Shown here: piece after piece, positions 11,495 to 20,992 of the stretch
Layout: every line of letters starts with the position of its first letter
Numbering within the stretch: position 1 is the stretch's first letter
Assembly: GCA_963576475.1 (NCBI GenBank)
Contig: OY754978.1
Coordinates: 9,546,299 to 9,610,298 of the forward strand
Length of the DNA stretch: 64,000 bases
Direction: 5' to 3'
From: Molanna angustata
Taxonomy: Eukaryota > Arthropoda > Insecta > Trichoptera > Molannidae
Notes under the pieces: model-generated
The model's input: only the letters and a program-made list of their open reading frames with translations
What the model was told of the DNA's origin: nothing
The model's database searches: none
Made by a program: the position numbers and the translations under genes

Positions 11495-14105
11495 CATTCA
11501 TTCGTCCTTTTCCTCATGACTGAGGATAGCGGCTGTAGTCTGTCGCCACACGTATGGCCCGCCTCCATCCCAATCTGTTTTGGGCTGAACGCAGAGCACC
11601 AGTCACCGAAGACCCCATTGTGGACTTAACCAAATCGCTCCATCTGGTCGGTGAGCGACCACGAGATCTCCGTCCCTCCACGCTGCCCATCACAACAAGC
11701 TTCTCGAGGCAGTCTGGTTCCCTTCTGGCAATGTGTCCAAAGAATTGAAGGATACGTCTGTAACATATCGTCGATAGACGATCCTCGATCCTTAGCTCGT
11801 CTAGAATTGACACATTGGTTCTTCTGGCTGTCCATTCGGATGCGCAGCATACGCCTCCAGCACCACATTTCGAAAGCATCGATCCTCTTTCGCTCTGACT
11901 CCCTAAGTGTCCATGTTTCCACACCATACAGGAACATCGGGAATATCAGAGCCCTGATGAGTCTAGCCTTCGTGTTTTTCGTAATGGTCCTGTCCTTCCA
12001 TACGGTTGTGAGCTTTCCCAGTGCTCCCTTTGCCATGGCGATGCGTCTTTTTACTTCCGCTTCACAACCACCGGTGTCACATATGTTGGAGCCCAGATAT
12101 GTGAAGTCATGTACTATCTCAAGATGGTTTAGAGAATTTATTGGGGGAAGTTTACATGCTCTATCAATCACCATCAGTTTGGTTTTGCATTGGTTTATGC
12201 TCAGACCGAGTGATAAACTTTCCCTCTCAACACGATCCAAAAGTTGTTTCATATCGGTCTCGTTTGTGGCTACTAGAGTTGTGTCGTCTGCAAAGCGTAA
12301 GTTGGAGATTTTCTTGCCACTAATGCTGAATCCGGCCTCCCAACCATCCAGAGTTTTCCTCATTATATACTCTCCGTATATGTTAAAAAGAGCAGGGGAC
12401 AGTATACATCCCTGACGGACACCCTTCTGGACTGAGAAGGTAGCGGACAAGGCATTATCGCATTATTTAATCTTATTGAGGCAGAACTATTTGCATACAA
12501 GTTTTTTAGGATATGTATAAGATGCTTAGGGACTCCCATCTCATCCAACACCATCCACAGCTTACTCCATCTGACGCAGTCAAAAGCTTCGCTATAGTCG
12601 ATGAAACATAGAATAACTGGTGCATTGAACTCCCTACTCTTCTCAATTATCTGTCGCACATTCAGGATCTGTTCTCTTGTTCCCCTTCCACTCACAAAGC
12701 CAGTCTGTTCAGGTGGTATTTGCCAGTCAAGATAGTGTTTCAGCCTTTTATTCAAAATGTGTAATAGAACTTTGCTGGCGTGTGATATAAGAGCAATCAT
12801 TATGTAATTGTCACATTTGGCAGGTGATCCTTTTTTGTGTAGTGGAACAAAAACAGACTCCGTCCAATCCTTCGGCCAGATACCAGTTTTCCAGACCTTG
12901 TTACATAACAAGTGCAATAGATGTATGCCTCTGTCACCCAAACATGAGAGGATTTCTGCGTCAATTCCGTCTTTGCCTGGAGCCTTGTTCCGTTTCAGAT
13001 ATTGTAAAGCATGTTCAACTTCGGACAGAAGGATATCGGGTTCAAGTTCAATGTCTTCTCCAGGTGGTTGTAAAACGACAGCATTGGAATCATCACTCTT
13101 GTATAGATCTGAACAGTATTCCCTCCAGCGATCGAGAGCTTCGATGAGTTCGTATATAGGGTCCCCGTTTTTATCTTCCACTATTTAGATTCGTTTACAT
13201 TTAGATTCGTGTGTCAGTTTCTTTAGTTTGCGATATAGATCCTTTGTTTCATTTCTGTAAGAGTGAGTTTCTAAATCTGCACATATACTATTTATATAGC
13301 TATTTTTATCTTGTCTGCACTTTTTCTGAATTTCTTTACCCAGCTCACTGTATGCATCAATCTCCAGTTGTGAATTGAGACCATGTAGTTTCAGAATTTT
13401 CCTGTCATCTATCAGCTGCCATGTCTCATCAGTTATCCATTTTTTCCTATTTCGCTGTGGCTGTGTTTGTGAGTTCTTTATTTCATCTATCACTTCATGG
13501 ATTGTCAGTTTTAAAATATTCCACAGTGTTTCAGTTTCGTCAATATATGTGTTATGAATGAAGTTTTGGTGTTTTGAGATTTTGTCTTTGAATAGAACTC
13601 AAGCCTTATTATCTAATTTTGGAGTTTTGGGTTTGCTTATTTTAATAGTCTTCAATTTCATTTTTATATTTGCCACAAGAAGCTGGTGATCAGTACCGCA
13701 CTCTGCTCCAGGATAGGTCTTTACATTGCTTACAGATGATTTCCAACGTTTATTGATTAGTATGAAATCTATTTGATTTTTGTAACGTCTATCAGGAGAG
13801 GTCCAGGTGTAGAGCCTTCTTATATGTTGTTTAAAATAAGTATTAGTAATGAAGAGTTGATGGTCACAGCAAAAGCTAATAAGTTCTTCGCCACAACTAT
13901 TCCTCTGTCCTATTCCATATTTCCCCACAATGTCTCGAATGTGACTATCATTTTGTGTATCTCCTACTTTAGCATTGAAATCGCAGATGATGGTTGCAAT
14001 TTCTTTGTTTGGTACTTTTGATATAGTTTCGTCAAGCTTATTGTAAAAGTTAGAAAAATCTTCGTCAGATGATTCAGATAATAAGATATCTTCGTCTGGA
14101 TATCA
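11495..14105 (-). pseudogene. RTE-type LINE, 5'-truncated endonuclease and full RT, several lesions
   Basis: Reading leftward from 14105: endonuclease part (DFNAKVGD; RRLYTWTSPDRRYKNQIDFI; GAECGTDHQLLVANI), a linker, then reverse transcriptase with RNKAPGKDGIDAEIL, QTGFVSGRGT, FIDYSEAFD, VRQGCILSPALFNIY and the catalytic FADD (12283-12294). After these come YLGSNI, YGVETWTLRESE and a C-terminal GHIARREPDCLEK/GRRSRGRSPTRWSD block. The lesions are loss of the endonuclease start, a disrupted frame near 13550-13600, an in-frame TAA near 13183, a frameshift around 12430-12475 and another around 11800-11830. The 3' end is the short repeat TGAATGAATG, as expected for RTE elements, which often end in short tandem repeats. 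Dead copy. The 24494-24805 copy ends at the same point. Confidence 0.92.
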
Positions 14106-14269
14106 AATCACTCTCAAATAGGATTAAAAAATTTACAAAAAAATATTGAACCGGAAAATTGCACTAATAATTCTCGAAAACAATGGAACACCATCAAATA
14201 TATCTTAATACTTGGAATGCCGCAAAAGAATAACGAAAATATCACCGAAATTATCACAAACATCGGCAA

Positions 14270-14665
14270 TCTCATGGGTGTCTATTGAGGATGATGATAT
14301 TTTATGACAATTTTTTAGCATCTCAATAGAGACGAAGTTGGAATATTATAGTTCCGGGCAATCAAGGCACATACTGGGCTTATCATCGGCTGGCTTACGT
14401 TACCATTTTATGTGTTTGCGCAACATTCACCAACTACATATGTCTTATTATTGAGTTCCCTATCAATCCAACTTTTGAAAGTTTTATATATGATAACCAT
14501 GAAAATCTTTTCGCTTGAGAATAAGCTGAAACATCATCGCCATCTATAAAGTGACGAAGAAACCTTTGTTTTGTAATATTGCTATTGACAAATTGCTTTA
14601 TAAATAATGTTAGAAACAATCCTTAAACGTGAGGTGACAATGTTTTCGCACAGATGTCACCCCTG
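14270..14665 (-). repeat. Inverted-repeat element family T, diverged copy
   Basis: It shares with 17690-18190, 28390-28610 and 61850-62255 the blocks CTCAATAGAGACGAAGTTGG, ATCATCGGCTGG, GTGACAATG and the terminal GTCACCCCTGAA. Non-coding and non-autonomous; orientation is given relative to the 17.7-kb copy. Confidence 0.75.
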
Positions 14666-14789
14666 AACCGCACCAGAATAATATTTGGAATTTGCAGCAA
14701 TAACTAAAATTAACGATGCTACTTCCGGACTCCCTAAAGCCTAAACCAATCATTTGTAAATAAAAAAAAATGTCAAATTAAAGAAAAAT

Positions 14790-15050
14790 CTTACAACACC
14801 AGACTTCTTTCCTACCAATGAACCAAAACCAATATACCTAAATGAACACCTTACCTCACATACTAAAGATCTGCTTAAAAAAGCACCAAGCAAACATAGT
14901 GGGGTTTATCAACACCACCAAGATATGGTGACGGTTCTATGCACCTGGGTTCGGAGATGGAAAGGTGTTCGTAAGACGGAACGACAAGTCACCACGCATA
15001 GCCATTATGAAGTCAGCAGACCTGCAAAAAATTGTCATATTCTTTTAACC
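14790..15050 (+). pseudogene. Fragment of a retroelement ORF1 with Baculo_FP_C-like domain
   Basis: The plus strand reads EPKPIYLNEHLTSHTKDLL and, after a frame change, DGKVFVRRNDKSPRIAIM then KSADLQKI. The pattern IY-NEHLT...LL-KA ... DGK-FVR ... I-I-S-ADL is the C-terminal domain that baculovirus FP proteins share with many ORF1-like proteins in lepidopteran transposons. It is only about 80 residues, frameshifted, and has no intact start or stop. The likely source is a LINE ORF1. A viral origin is not needed, because the surroundings are retroelement debris. Confidence 0.7.
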
Positions 15051-15154
15051 GCTATAAAAATCTCACCATACCTATGATTTCAAATATTTTTTTATCCCAC
15101 TACTCTTGATGCCTCTTCCTATTATATTCACATCTCGAGTACTACTTTCGTAAC

Positions 15155-15965
15155 ATGGATTATTCGACGAATCTACATACATACATACAATCACGCCATG
15201 TCCCTTACGGGGTAGGCAGAGAGAACCGAACGCCACTTACTTCTATCTTGACATACATTCATCGCCTCGACAACATTCATACATCGTCTTATACATGTTC
15301 GTCTGTTGTTCACGCTTCTAACATATCCGTCTTTCAAAATCTCATTCACATGGTCGTGTCATCCCTTTCTTGGGCGGCCCCGGCCTCTCAATCCAATCCT
15401 ATCCGCATTGTATATTTTCTTCGTCAGGCGTTCCTCATTCATTCTACCCATGTGGCCAAATCATCTCAGTGTGTTCACTTTCATTCTATTAATGATATCT
15501 TTCTTCATCTTACATTCTTTCCTTATGTTCTCATTTCTTACCCTGTCATACATCGTTCTATTGCAGATTCTTCTTAGCGATCTCATTTCAACAGCATTTA
15601 TTCTGCTTTCGTGCGACTTTTGCCATGTCCAGGTTTCACTTGCATACGTCAGCGTTGGCACTAAGATAGCGTTATGAATGGCAACTTTGGCAACCTTTGA
15701 TATGTTGCGATCATTCATAACTGGTCTCAGTGCTCCATTCATTCTGTTTCCTGCCATAACTCTTCTTTCGATATCCTTATCAGGTCGTCCATTCCGTTGA
15801 AACATGCTTCCCAGATATACATACTCGTCGACTTGCTCGAGCCATTCATACTCTACTCTTATTTTACACGCTGTTCTGCTTTCACTCTTTTCAAAGACCA
15901 TTACCTTTGATTTGCTGGCATTCATTCTCAGACCGTTCTCTATGCATCCTTCATATACCATGCTT
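15155..15965 (-). pseudogene. RTE-like LINE 3' fragment (RT C-terminus and tail)
   Basis: The minus strand reads LRMNASKSKVMVFE, VDEYVYLGSMFQRNGRPDKD, TYASETWTWQKSHESRI and NAVEMRSLRRICN, the region after the RT palm in RTE-type LINEs. The frame continues past 15461 with FGHMGRMNEERLTKKIY and GRGRPRKG, but two TGA codons stand where TGG is expected. The 3' end is CTGCCTACCCCGTAAGGGAC followed by TGTATG-type repeats. Diverged tails of the same family appear near 45095-45160, 31180-31345 and 19560-19630. Confidence 0.88.
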
Positions 15966-16164
15966 ACAAGACGAATCTATATTTAATATTATTTCAACAC
16001 GATCAAATAATTGCATTGATATTAAATTCTGCTATTTTCACCTATAGAAAGGGGATGCGCACTGGTAAAAGCAACCACACGCAAGTGCCACTTACATTTT
16101 TCATACCTACATATACTCAATAAGAAATAATAATATCAAAAAACCAGCAATACATTTTTTATAG

Positions 16165-16250
16165 TAATTCATAATGAGGTTCCTATAGTAAATCATAATG
16201 AGGTTCCTATAATAAATCATAGTGAGGTTCCTATAGTAACTATATGTATA
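16165..16250 (+). repeat. Short tandem repeat, ~31-bp unit, 3 copies
   Basis: Three imperfect copies of CATAATGAGGTTCCTATAGT plus about ten more bases. Confidence 0.8.
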
Positions 16251-16311
16251 TCTTTAGTAATTCCACCCAAAGACCATAGCGGCAAGATAAACATATCAAA
16301 AATACTTTTGT

Positions 16312-16904
16312 TTAAGGGGGGGACTGCTGCCAACGTACCTATTTTTCAATTTGATATACCATCATGATTTCTTATCAAATCGTTTTGAAAAAAATAATTT
16401 AGATAGTTTGGGTATTAATAAACAAAAATATACCTTAACTTTTTGATAATATTCTGTATAAATTCTTGTAGAAAAATAATGGCATACCCCGATTTTCAAC
16501 GTTTATCATATATTTTTAATAAACTATAAGGCGTAGAGTAATATATATATTTTTTTAATTAAAGAAGACAAAAATATCTAGAAAAATATGATGTGACGTT
16601 GCAATAATGCTTCAGGTTTAGTAAATAAACCTAAAAAACATTTATTTTCCATTCAGCGCCATTGCGTAATAATAGTTTTTTTGGTTATATATTTTTTTAG
16701 AAATTTAAGATAAATGTCTAAAATCGGGGTATGCTTATTATTTACTTACAAGAATATATACAGAACATAATAAAAAAGTTAAGGTATATTTCTCTTTATT
16801 AATATTCTAACAAACTAGGTTATTTTTCAAAATGATTCGTTTAGTAATAATGATGGTATATCAAATTGAAAAAATAGGTACGTTGGCAGCAGTCGCCCTC
16901 TTAA
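16312..16904. mobile_element. TTAA-flanked inverted-repeat element (piggyBac-like MITE candidate)
   Basis: TTAA at 16312-16315 and 16901-16904 bounds inverted ends: left G-rich then GACTGCTGCCAACGTACC, right its complement GGTACGTTGGCAGCAGTC followed by CGCCCTC. The arms continue with CAATTTGATATACCATCAT and its complement for about 200 bp. TTAA duplication plus inverted repeats is the piggyBac signature. There is no transposase inside. Confidence 0.72.
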
Positions 16905-16967
16905 GATAGAGACGAAATGTTTTCGGTACGCCGAGTACCGTTCCACAAAACTAACAGTAATGATGAA

Positions 16968-17350
16968 AACATATCACAGAAACGAAATCATTTCAGTGAA
17001 TTTGTAAATCATTTCACAAGTTTGATATAAATAATTGTTCCGATAACTGCGATTTAAATAATTACAGGGAATTTGTCACGGAAACGAAATAATTTCAGTG
17101 AATTTGTAAATCATTTCATAAGTTTGATATAAAGAATTGTTCCGATAACTGTGAACTAAATAATTACAGTGAGTTTGTTACTCATTTCAAAAGTTTGTTA
17201 CAAAAGGATTGTTCCAATAACTGAGAAAGAAATAATTTCAGTGAATTTGTTAATCATTTCATAAGTTTGTTACTAAAATAACTGCGAACGAAATAATTTC
17301 AATGAATTTGTCAATCATTTCATAAGTTTGCTACAAAAGAATTGTTCGCC
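16968..17350 (+). repeat. Minisatellite, ~70-90-bp unit, about 5 diverged copies
   Basis: The blocks AATTTCAGTGAATTTGT, AATCATTTCATAAGTTTG and AATTGTTCCGATAACTG recur in order about five times with length variation. It sits directly between the TTAA element and a diverged half copy of that element (17351-17520). Confidence 0.85.
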
Positions 17351-17520
17351 TGCTGTATATTTTTCAATTTGATATTCCATCATTACTCGGTACTAATTGA
17401 TTCATTTTGAAATAAAATAACTTGGTTTGGATATTAATGAAGAAAAATTATCCTTGACTTTTTTAAATTATGTTGTTTATATAGAACAATAATTAATATA
17501 CCCCGAAATTGGACATGAAC
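17351..17520 (+). repeat. Diverged partial copy of the 16312 element
   Basis: TATTTTTCAATTTGATATTCCATCATTAC, GGTTTGGATATTAATGA and ATACCCCGAAAT match the left arm of 16312-16904. Confidence 0.75.
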
Positions 17521-17624
17521 CCTATACCTACTCTGTACCCCATGTCCTATATTGTATATTAAGAAGATACATTTCGTAACAAGATAACACAGATTCAAAA
17601 TAAAACAAAAGTTAATGATGTTTC

Positions 17625-18190
17625 GAATATTTTTATTATTTCATATGCGCAAACATTGGATTATTTCCCTGTCGGGAGTCAAAGATATTTTTTAACAGAT
17701 TTTTAATTATCTCAATAGTGACGAAGTTGGAATATTTACTGTAGGAGAACCGGGAAATCAAGGCACCTACAGGGCTTTATTCAGGGGTGACTTCTATGCG
17801 AAAAATGCATTGTCACCTCAGGTATAAGAATTGTTGCTCTCATTATTTACAAAAAAAAACAATTCTCTCAATAGATGGAGTTACAACAAAAATAAAATAA
17901 AAAAAATAAGAATTGTTCAAAATTTCACACATAGATGGCTGTAGTAAAAATCCTTATTTTCAAGCGAAAAGAATTTCAGTATTGCAATATATAGAACTTT
18001 CAAAAATTGAATTGATAGGGATCTCATTAAAAAGGCATAATTGGTGAACGTTGCGCAAGCGCATAAAGTGATCACGTAAACCAGCCGATGACAGGTCGTA
18101 AGCCCTGTAGGTACCTTGATTTCCCAGTTCTCCTACAGTAAATATTCCAACTTCGTCTCTATTGAGATAATTAAAAATCTGTTAAAAAAT
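17625..18190 (+). repeat. Inverted-repeat element family T, best copy
   Basis: Terminal arms of about 110 bp: left TTAACAGATTTTTAATTATC, GACGAAGTTGGAATATTTAC, GTAGGAGAAC and CAAGGCACCTACAGGG; right the complement of all four, ending CTGTTAA. The interior holds GGGGTGACTTCTATGCG, AATGCATTGTCACCTCA and AGATGGCTGTAGTAAAAAT. No ORF. The right end is about 25 bp from the possible splice acceptor at 18216. Confidence 0.85.
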
Positions 18191-18216
18191 ATTAATGATG
18201 TTTGTTTATATTTTAG

Positions 18217-18255
18217 ATTGCTTCACTAAACGAGAATGTCAACAAAGTATTGAAG
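18217..18255 (+). CDS. Possible upstream exon of the unidentified plus-strand gene
   Basis: TATATTTTAG precedes an open block reading IASLNENVNKVLK and, if it continues, VERFAIPYKMK. The frame stays open for about 39 codons. A donor is unclear: AAG followed by GTCGAA would keep phase 0 with the next exon but is a weak site. The end given here is provisional. Confidence 0.3.
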
Positions 18256-18379
18256 GTCGAAAGATTCGCCATACCTTACAAGATGAAAAATATATACCTT
18301 ACCTACATACGTACATCTAACTTAGCTGTGAATACATAATATTACATAATATATATCGATGGTTTTGTTTTGGTTGTAG

Positions 18380-18451
18380 GTGTATAATGAAGCGAGCAGA
18401 CTGGGTGATTTGGTCACCGTGTTCAATTACCGTGAAATGTACCATTCCAAT
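18380..18451 (+). CDS. Exon of an unidentified multi-exon gene (24 codons)
   Basis: An acceptor TTTTGGTTGTAG precedes 72 bases reading VYNEASRLGDLVTVFNYREM then YHSN, followed by the good donor GTATGTAAG. Both ends are phase 0. The composition (charged and hydrophobic residues mixed) looks like real protein, and no transposon family fits. The next plus-strand block (19209-19428) can start in phase 0, and all later junctions keep frame. I do not recognise the protein. A second frame of this exon is also open but yields a Cys/Trp-rich chance peptide. Confidence 0.5.
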
Positions 18452-19208
18452 GTATGTAAGTACATATATATTATTATGTACATGTAGAATAGTATAAAAA
18501 AACTTATTATATGAAAAACAACTTGGGACAACTCTTATTGAAATACACCTTATCTGACAAAAAAATTTAAGGGAGTTACAGTATTACTACTTCTCACATT
18601 GCATAAGGAATACTATACAGGAGTACATTATGTACACTGTACAAGTTTGTTTCAAATATAAATATTCTTTCAATTTCTAAATGATTCGTTCCAAAATATA
18701 AAGATTGTAATAAAAAATATAATATACACGCATTTCAACATTCTTATAATACACCAGACAAACAATGTCATAACTAGAATTTCAATTCTAGAAATTTTAA
18801 CCAAAAATACAAACCGCCTGGATTAATGCAATATGTATAGCTTCTATAAACACAAACATATTTACAACTCGAAAAGCCGCGTGGGCTGCGCAGAGCGCAA
18901 AATTGGATGTTTTGGTTGGTTGGTTGATGTATATGTAAACCCAACCCCGCTTCGACGGTGAAAATTGAAAGTAATTTAGCGAAAATTATACCTACGTCAT
19001 ACAAACAAAAACATCTCGACGAAACTTTTAGTAGGTACGCACTCTCTTTATGATACCTATTTAGATATTAATGCAAATAAAATATCAATGAAAGTAGTGA
19101 AATCATAACTCTCTGTGGATAGTAAAACATTCAAAATGTGAATATAAAATGTTTGAGACCCACTCCTACGGTGTATTATAAAATCAAAAGTCACGTCGTC
19201 GCTTAAAG

Positions 19209-19428
19209 CCATTGATAGCGTTTTCGATTTTTATAAGCATTTTGTCGAACAACTTTGACGGAAGTTTTGGACTGGCTGCGAGCTTCTTAGCCAGTCATAC
19301 AAATACAGTGACCTGTTTCACGGTGCATCATCCGTACACCATCAAACCTCGAATCGAGAAGGATATTCTGCTGTTTTGTGAGAAGTTCGATACGAGAAAA
19401 AAGTATCACAAAGTTCGCGCATACGGAG
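19209..19428 (+). CDS. Exon of an unidentified multi-exon gene (~73 codons)
   Basis: An open block with higher GC than its surroundings, including SILSNNFDGSFGLAASFLAS, TVTCFTVHHPYTIKPRIEKD and LLFCEKFDTRKKYHKVRAYG. It ends at GGAG followed by the donor GTAGGT, leaving one base of a codon. The acceptor is uncertain: AAAG before 19209 or before 19191 both give phase 0, and later AG sites are possible. There is no ATG in frame, which supports an internal exon. No domain was recognised. A short hydrophobic run (PLIAFSIFISIL) near its start would be absent if a later acceptor is used. Confidence 0.5.
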
Positions 19429-19436
19429 GTAGGTAA

Positions 19437-20500
19437 CCATGATTTGATTATACAAGGCGGTCGTATTAAACTGACGGTCCACAAACCTAAAAATTCTTTT
19501 AAATTTTTTGGGTGTCCTCTAATAGAATATCATATAGGAAAACGATTGTAACTATACATAATTATGTACCATCACGCCGTTCCCCTATTCAGAGGTGGCA
19601 GAAAGAACCATTCACGTCCGTGCACTATTAGTGAATTATTACTTTTCCATCCATCAAAATCTTATTCTTAAATAATCTTGAACGTGAGATCATTTTCTAA
19701 GGAAAATTAATCGCCTCTATGTTACTGCACTTTATAAATATATAGGTATATATATTTTTGTACAGAGTACACCAGTGGACTTATTGTTATTAGGGAATTT
19801 CTTCCAACCAACGTATGATATAAATATGAAATCAAATAATTTAAGCTTTATATATAACACAAAACTTCACAAAACATCATACGCCATACACAGGGAAATA
19901 TTACTATGAAAATAATTATATGAACTCTCTACACGATACTTGCCGAGATATTGAAGTAAAAAAATAAACTTCAAAAATTGTGCTACATAACTATTGTATG
20001 TATTTATTACTCCATAGTACTTATTGAGAGAGTAAAAAAAACAATTTGGCGTCCCTGCGCAGATGTCTATTGTAATATATTATGTTAGTTTATTTTCTAG
20101 AGTTTTATTGACGAATCAGATGTCTTTGGTGGCCAGCTGTGCAATGCGTACAATTGTTTGTTCACGGTTAGATCTATTTTTGTTTTTTAAACTACAAAAA
20201 CCCAAGGTTGAACATTCATCAGTTCTTGGTTCTCACGGTAGGAGCCCAAAAAATCTTTTCCATGGAAATCAAATAAAGAAATATTATTACGCTGAAGAAA
20301 TATTATTATTACGTATATTATTTACATATTATCTCATCTTGCTTGTCATTGATCTCTGACGAATATTGAACTTGATGGGTGTCAAGTTTAAAAACGACCG
20401 CTTCTTCTTAAGGAAGTAAGATAACGGTTATGCAGGGGGAAGGAGGTTGAGGTAAAATCGATTGAAATTATGGGGTATTATATCAATTAAAAGCAATTGA
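19437..20500. other. Intron sequence, no feature beyond a decayed LINE tail
   Basis: AT-rich. Near 19565-19625, CATCACGCCGTTCCCC...GGCAGAAAGAACC resembles the 3' tail of the 15.2-kb LINE family. Nothing else recognised. Confidence 0.4.
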
Positions 20501-20992
20501 AAGAAGAAAATCAACCTGTGATACACGAACCCCGGTGAAGATGAAAGGCCTTGTCTACAAGACAATGATCAGACCGGTGCTGATATATGGTAGCGAGACC
20601 TGGGCCGTCACACCAAGGTAAGGTCAGGCAGTTCAAACAGCCGAGATGAAGATGCTTAGGGGGATATTCGGCGTCACAGGGAGAGATAAAATCCGTAATG
20701 AATATGTGAAAGATAGCCTGGGCGTTATCGATGTCTCCGATAAGCTAATGGAAAGTAGACTGAGGTGGTTCGGACATATTCGAAGAAAACCGCCATAAAA
20801 CGTATGTAACACTGCACTAGACTGTCGAGTTCCCAGCAATAGACCAAAAGCGGGAGCCAAAAGACGATTGAAGAGCTTGGTGGCGGAGGATATGCGGGCA
20901 TGTAATGTCTCTGAGGACGATGCTCAAGATAGAACGAAGTGGAGGAGCGCAGTAAGGAGAGCTGACCCCACCACCATGTGGGATTAAAGCTA
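20500..20992 (+). pseudogene. RTE-type LINE 3' fragment, founder of the tandem array
   Basis: The plus strand reads KMKGLVYKTMIRPVLIYGSE then TWAVTP, and after small lesions QTAEMKMLRGIFGVTGRDKI, ESRLRWFGHIRRKPP, SLVAEDMRACNVSEDDAQDR, and TKWRSAVRRADPTTMWD with a stop. This is the thumb/C-terminal region of an RTE-type LINE (YGSETWA...EMKMLR...RWFGH...RADP). There are in-frame stops in two places. The last 36 codons and the 3' UTR form unit 1 of the array that follows. Confidence 0.9.

Noticed and set aside
11651..13188. Plus-strand frames of up to 254 codons
   Set aside because: Antisense shadows of the RTE reverse transcriptase, which has all catalytic motifs on the minus strand.
14790..15050. 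Endogenous baculovirus insertion
   Set aside because: Only one short domain, known from insect LINE ORF1 proteins as well, with no other viral gene nearby.
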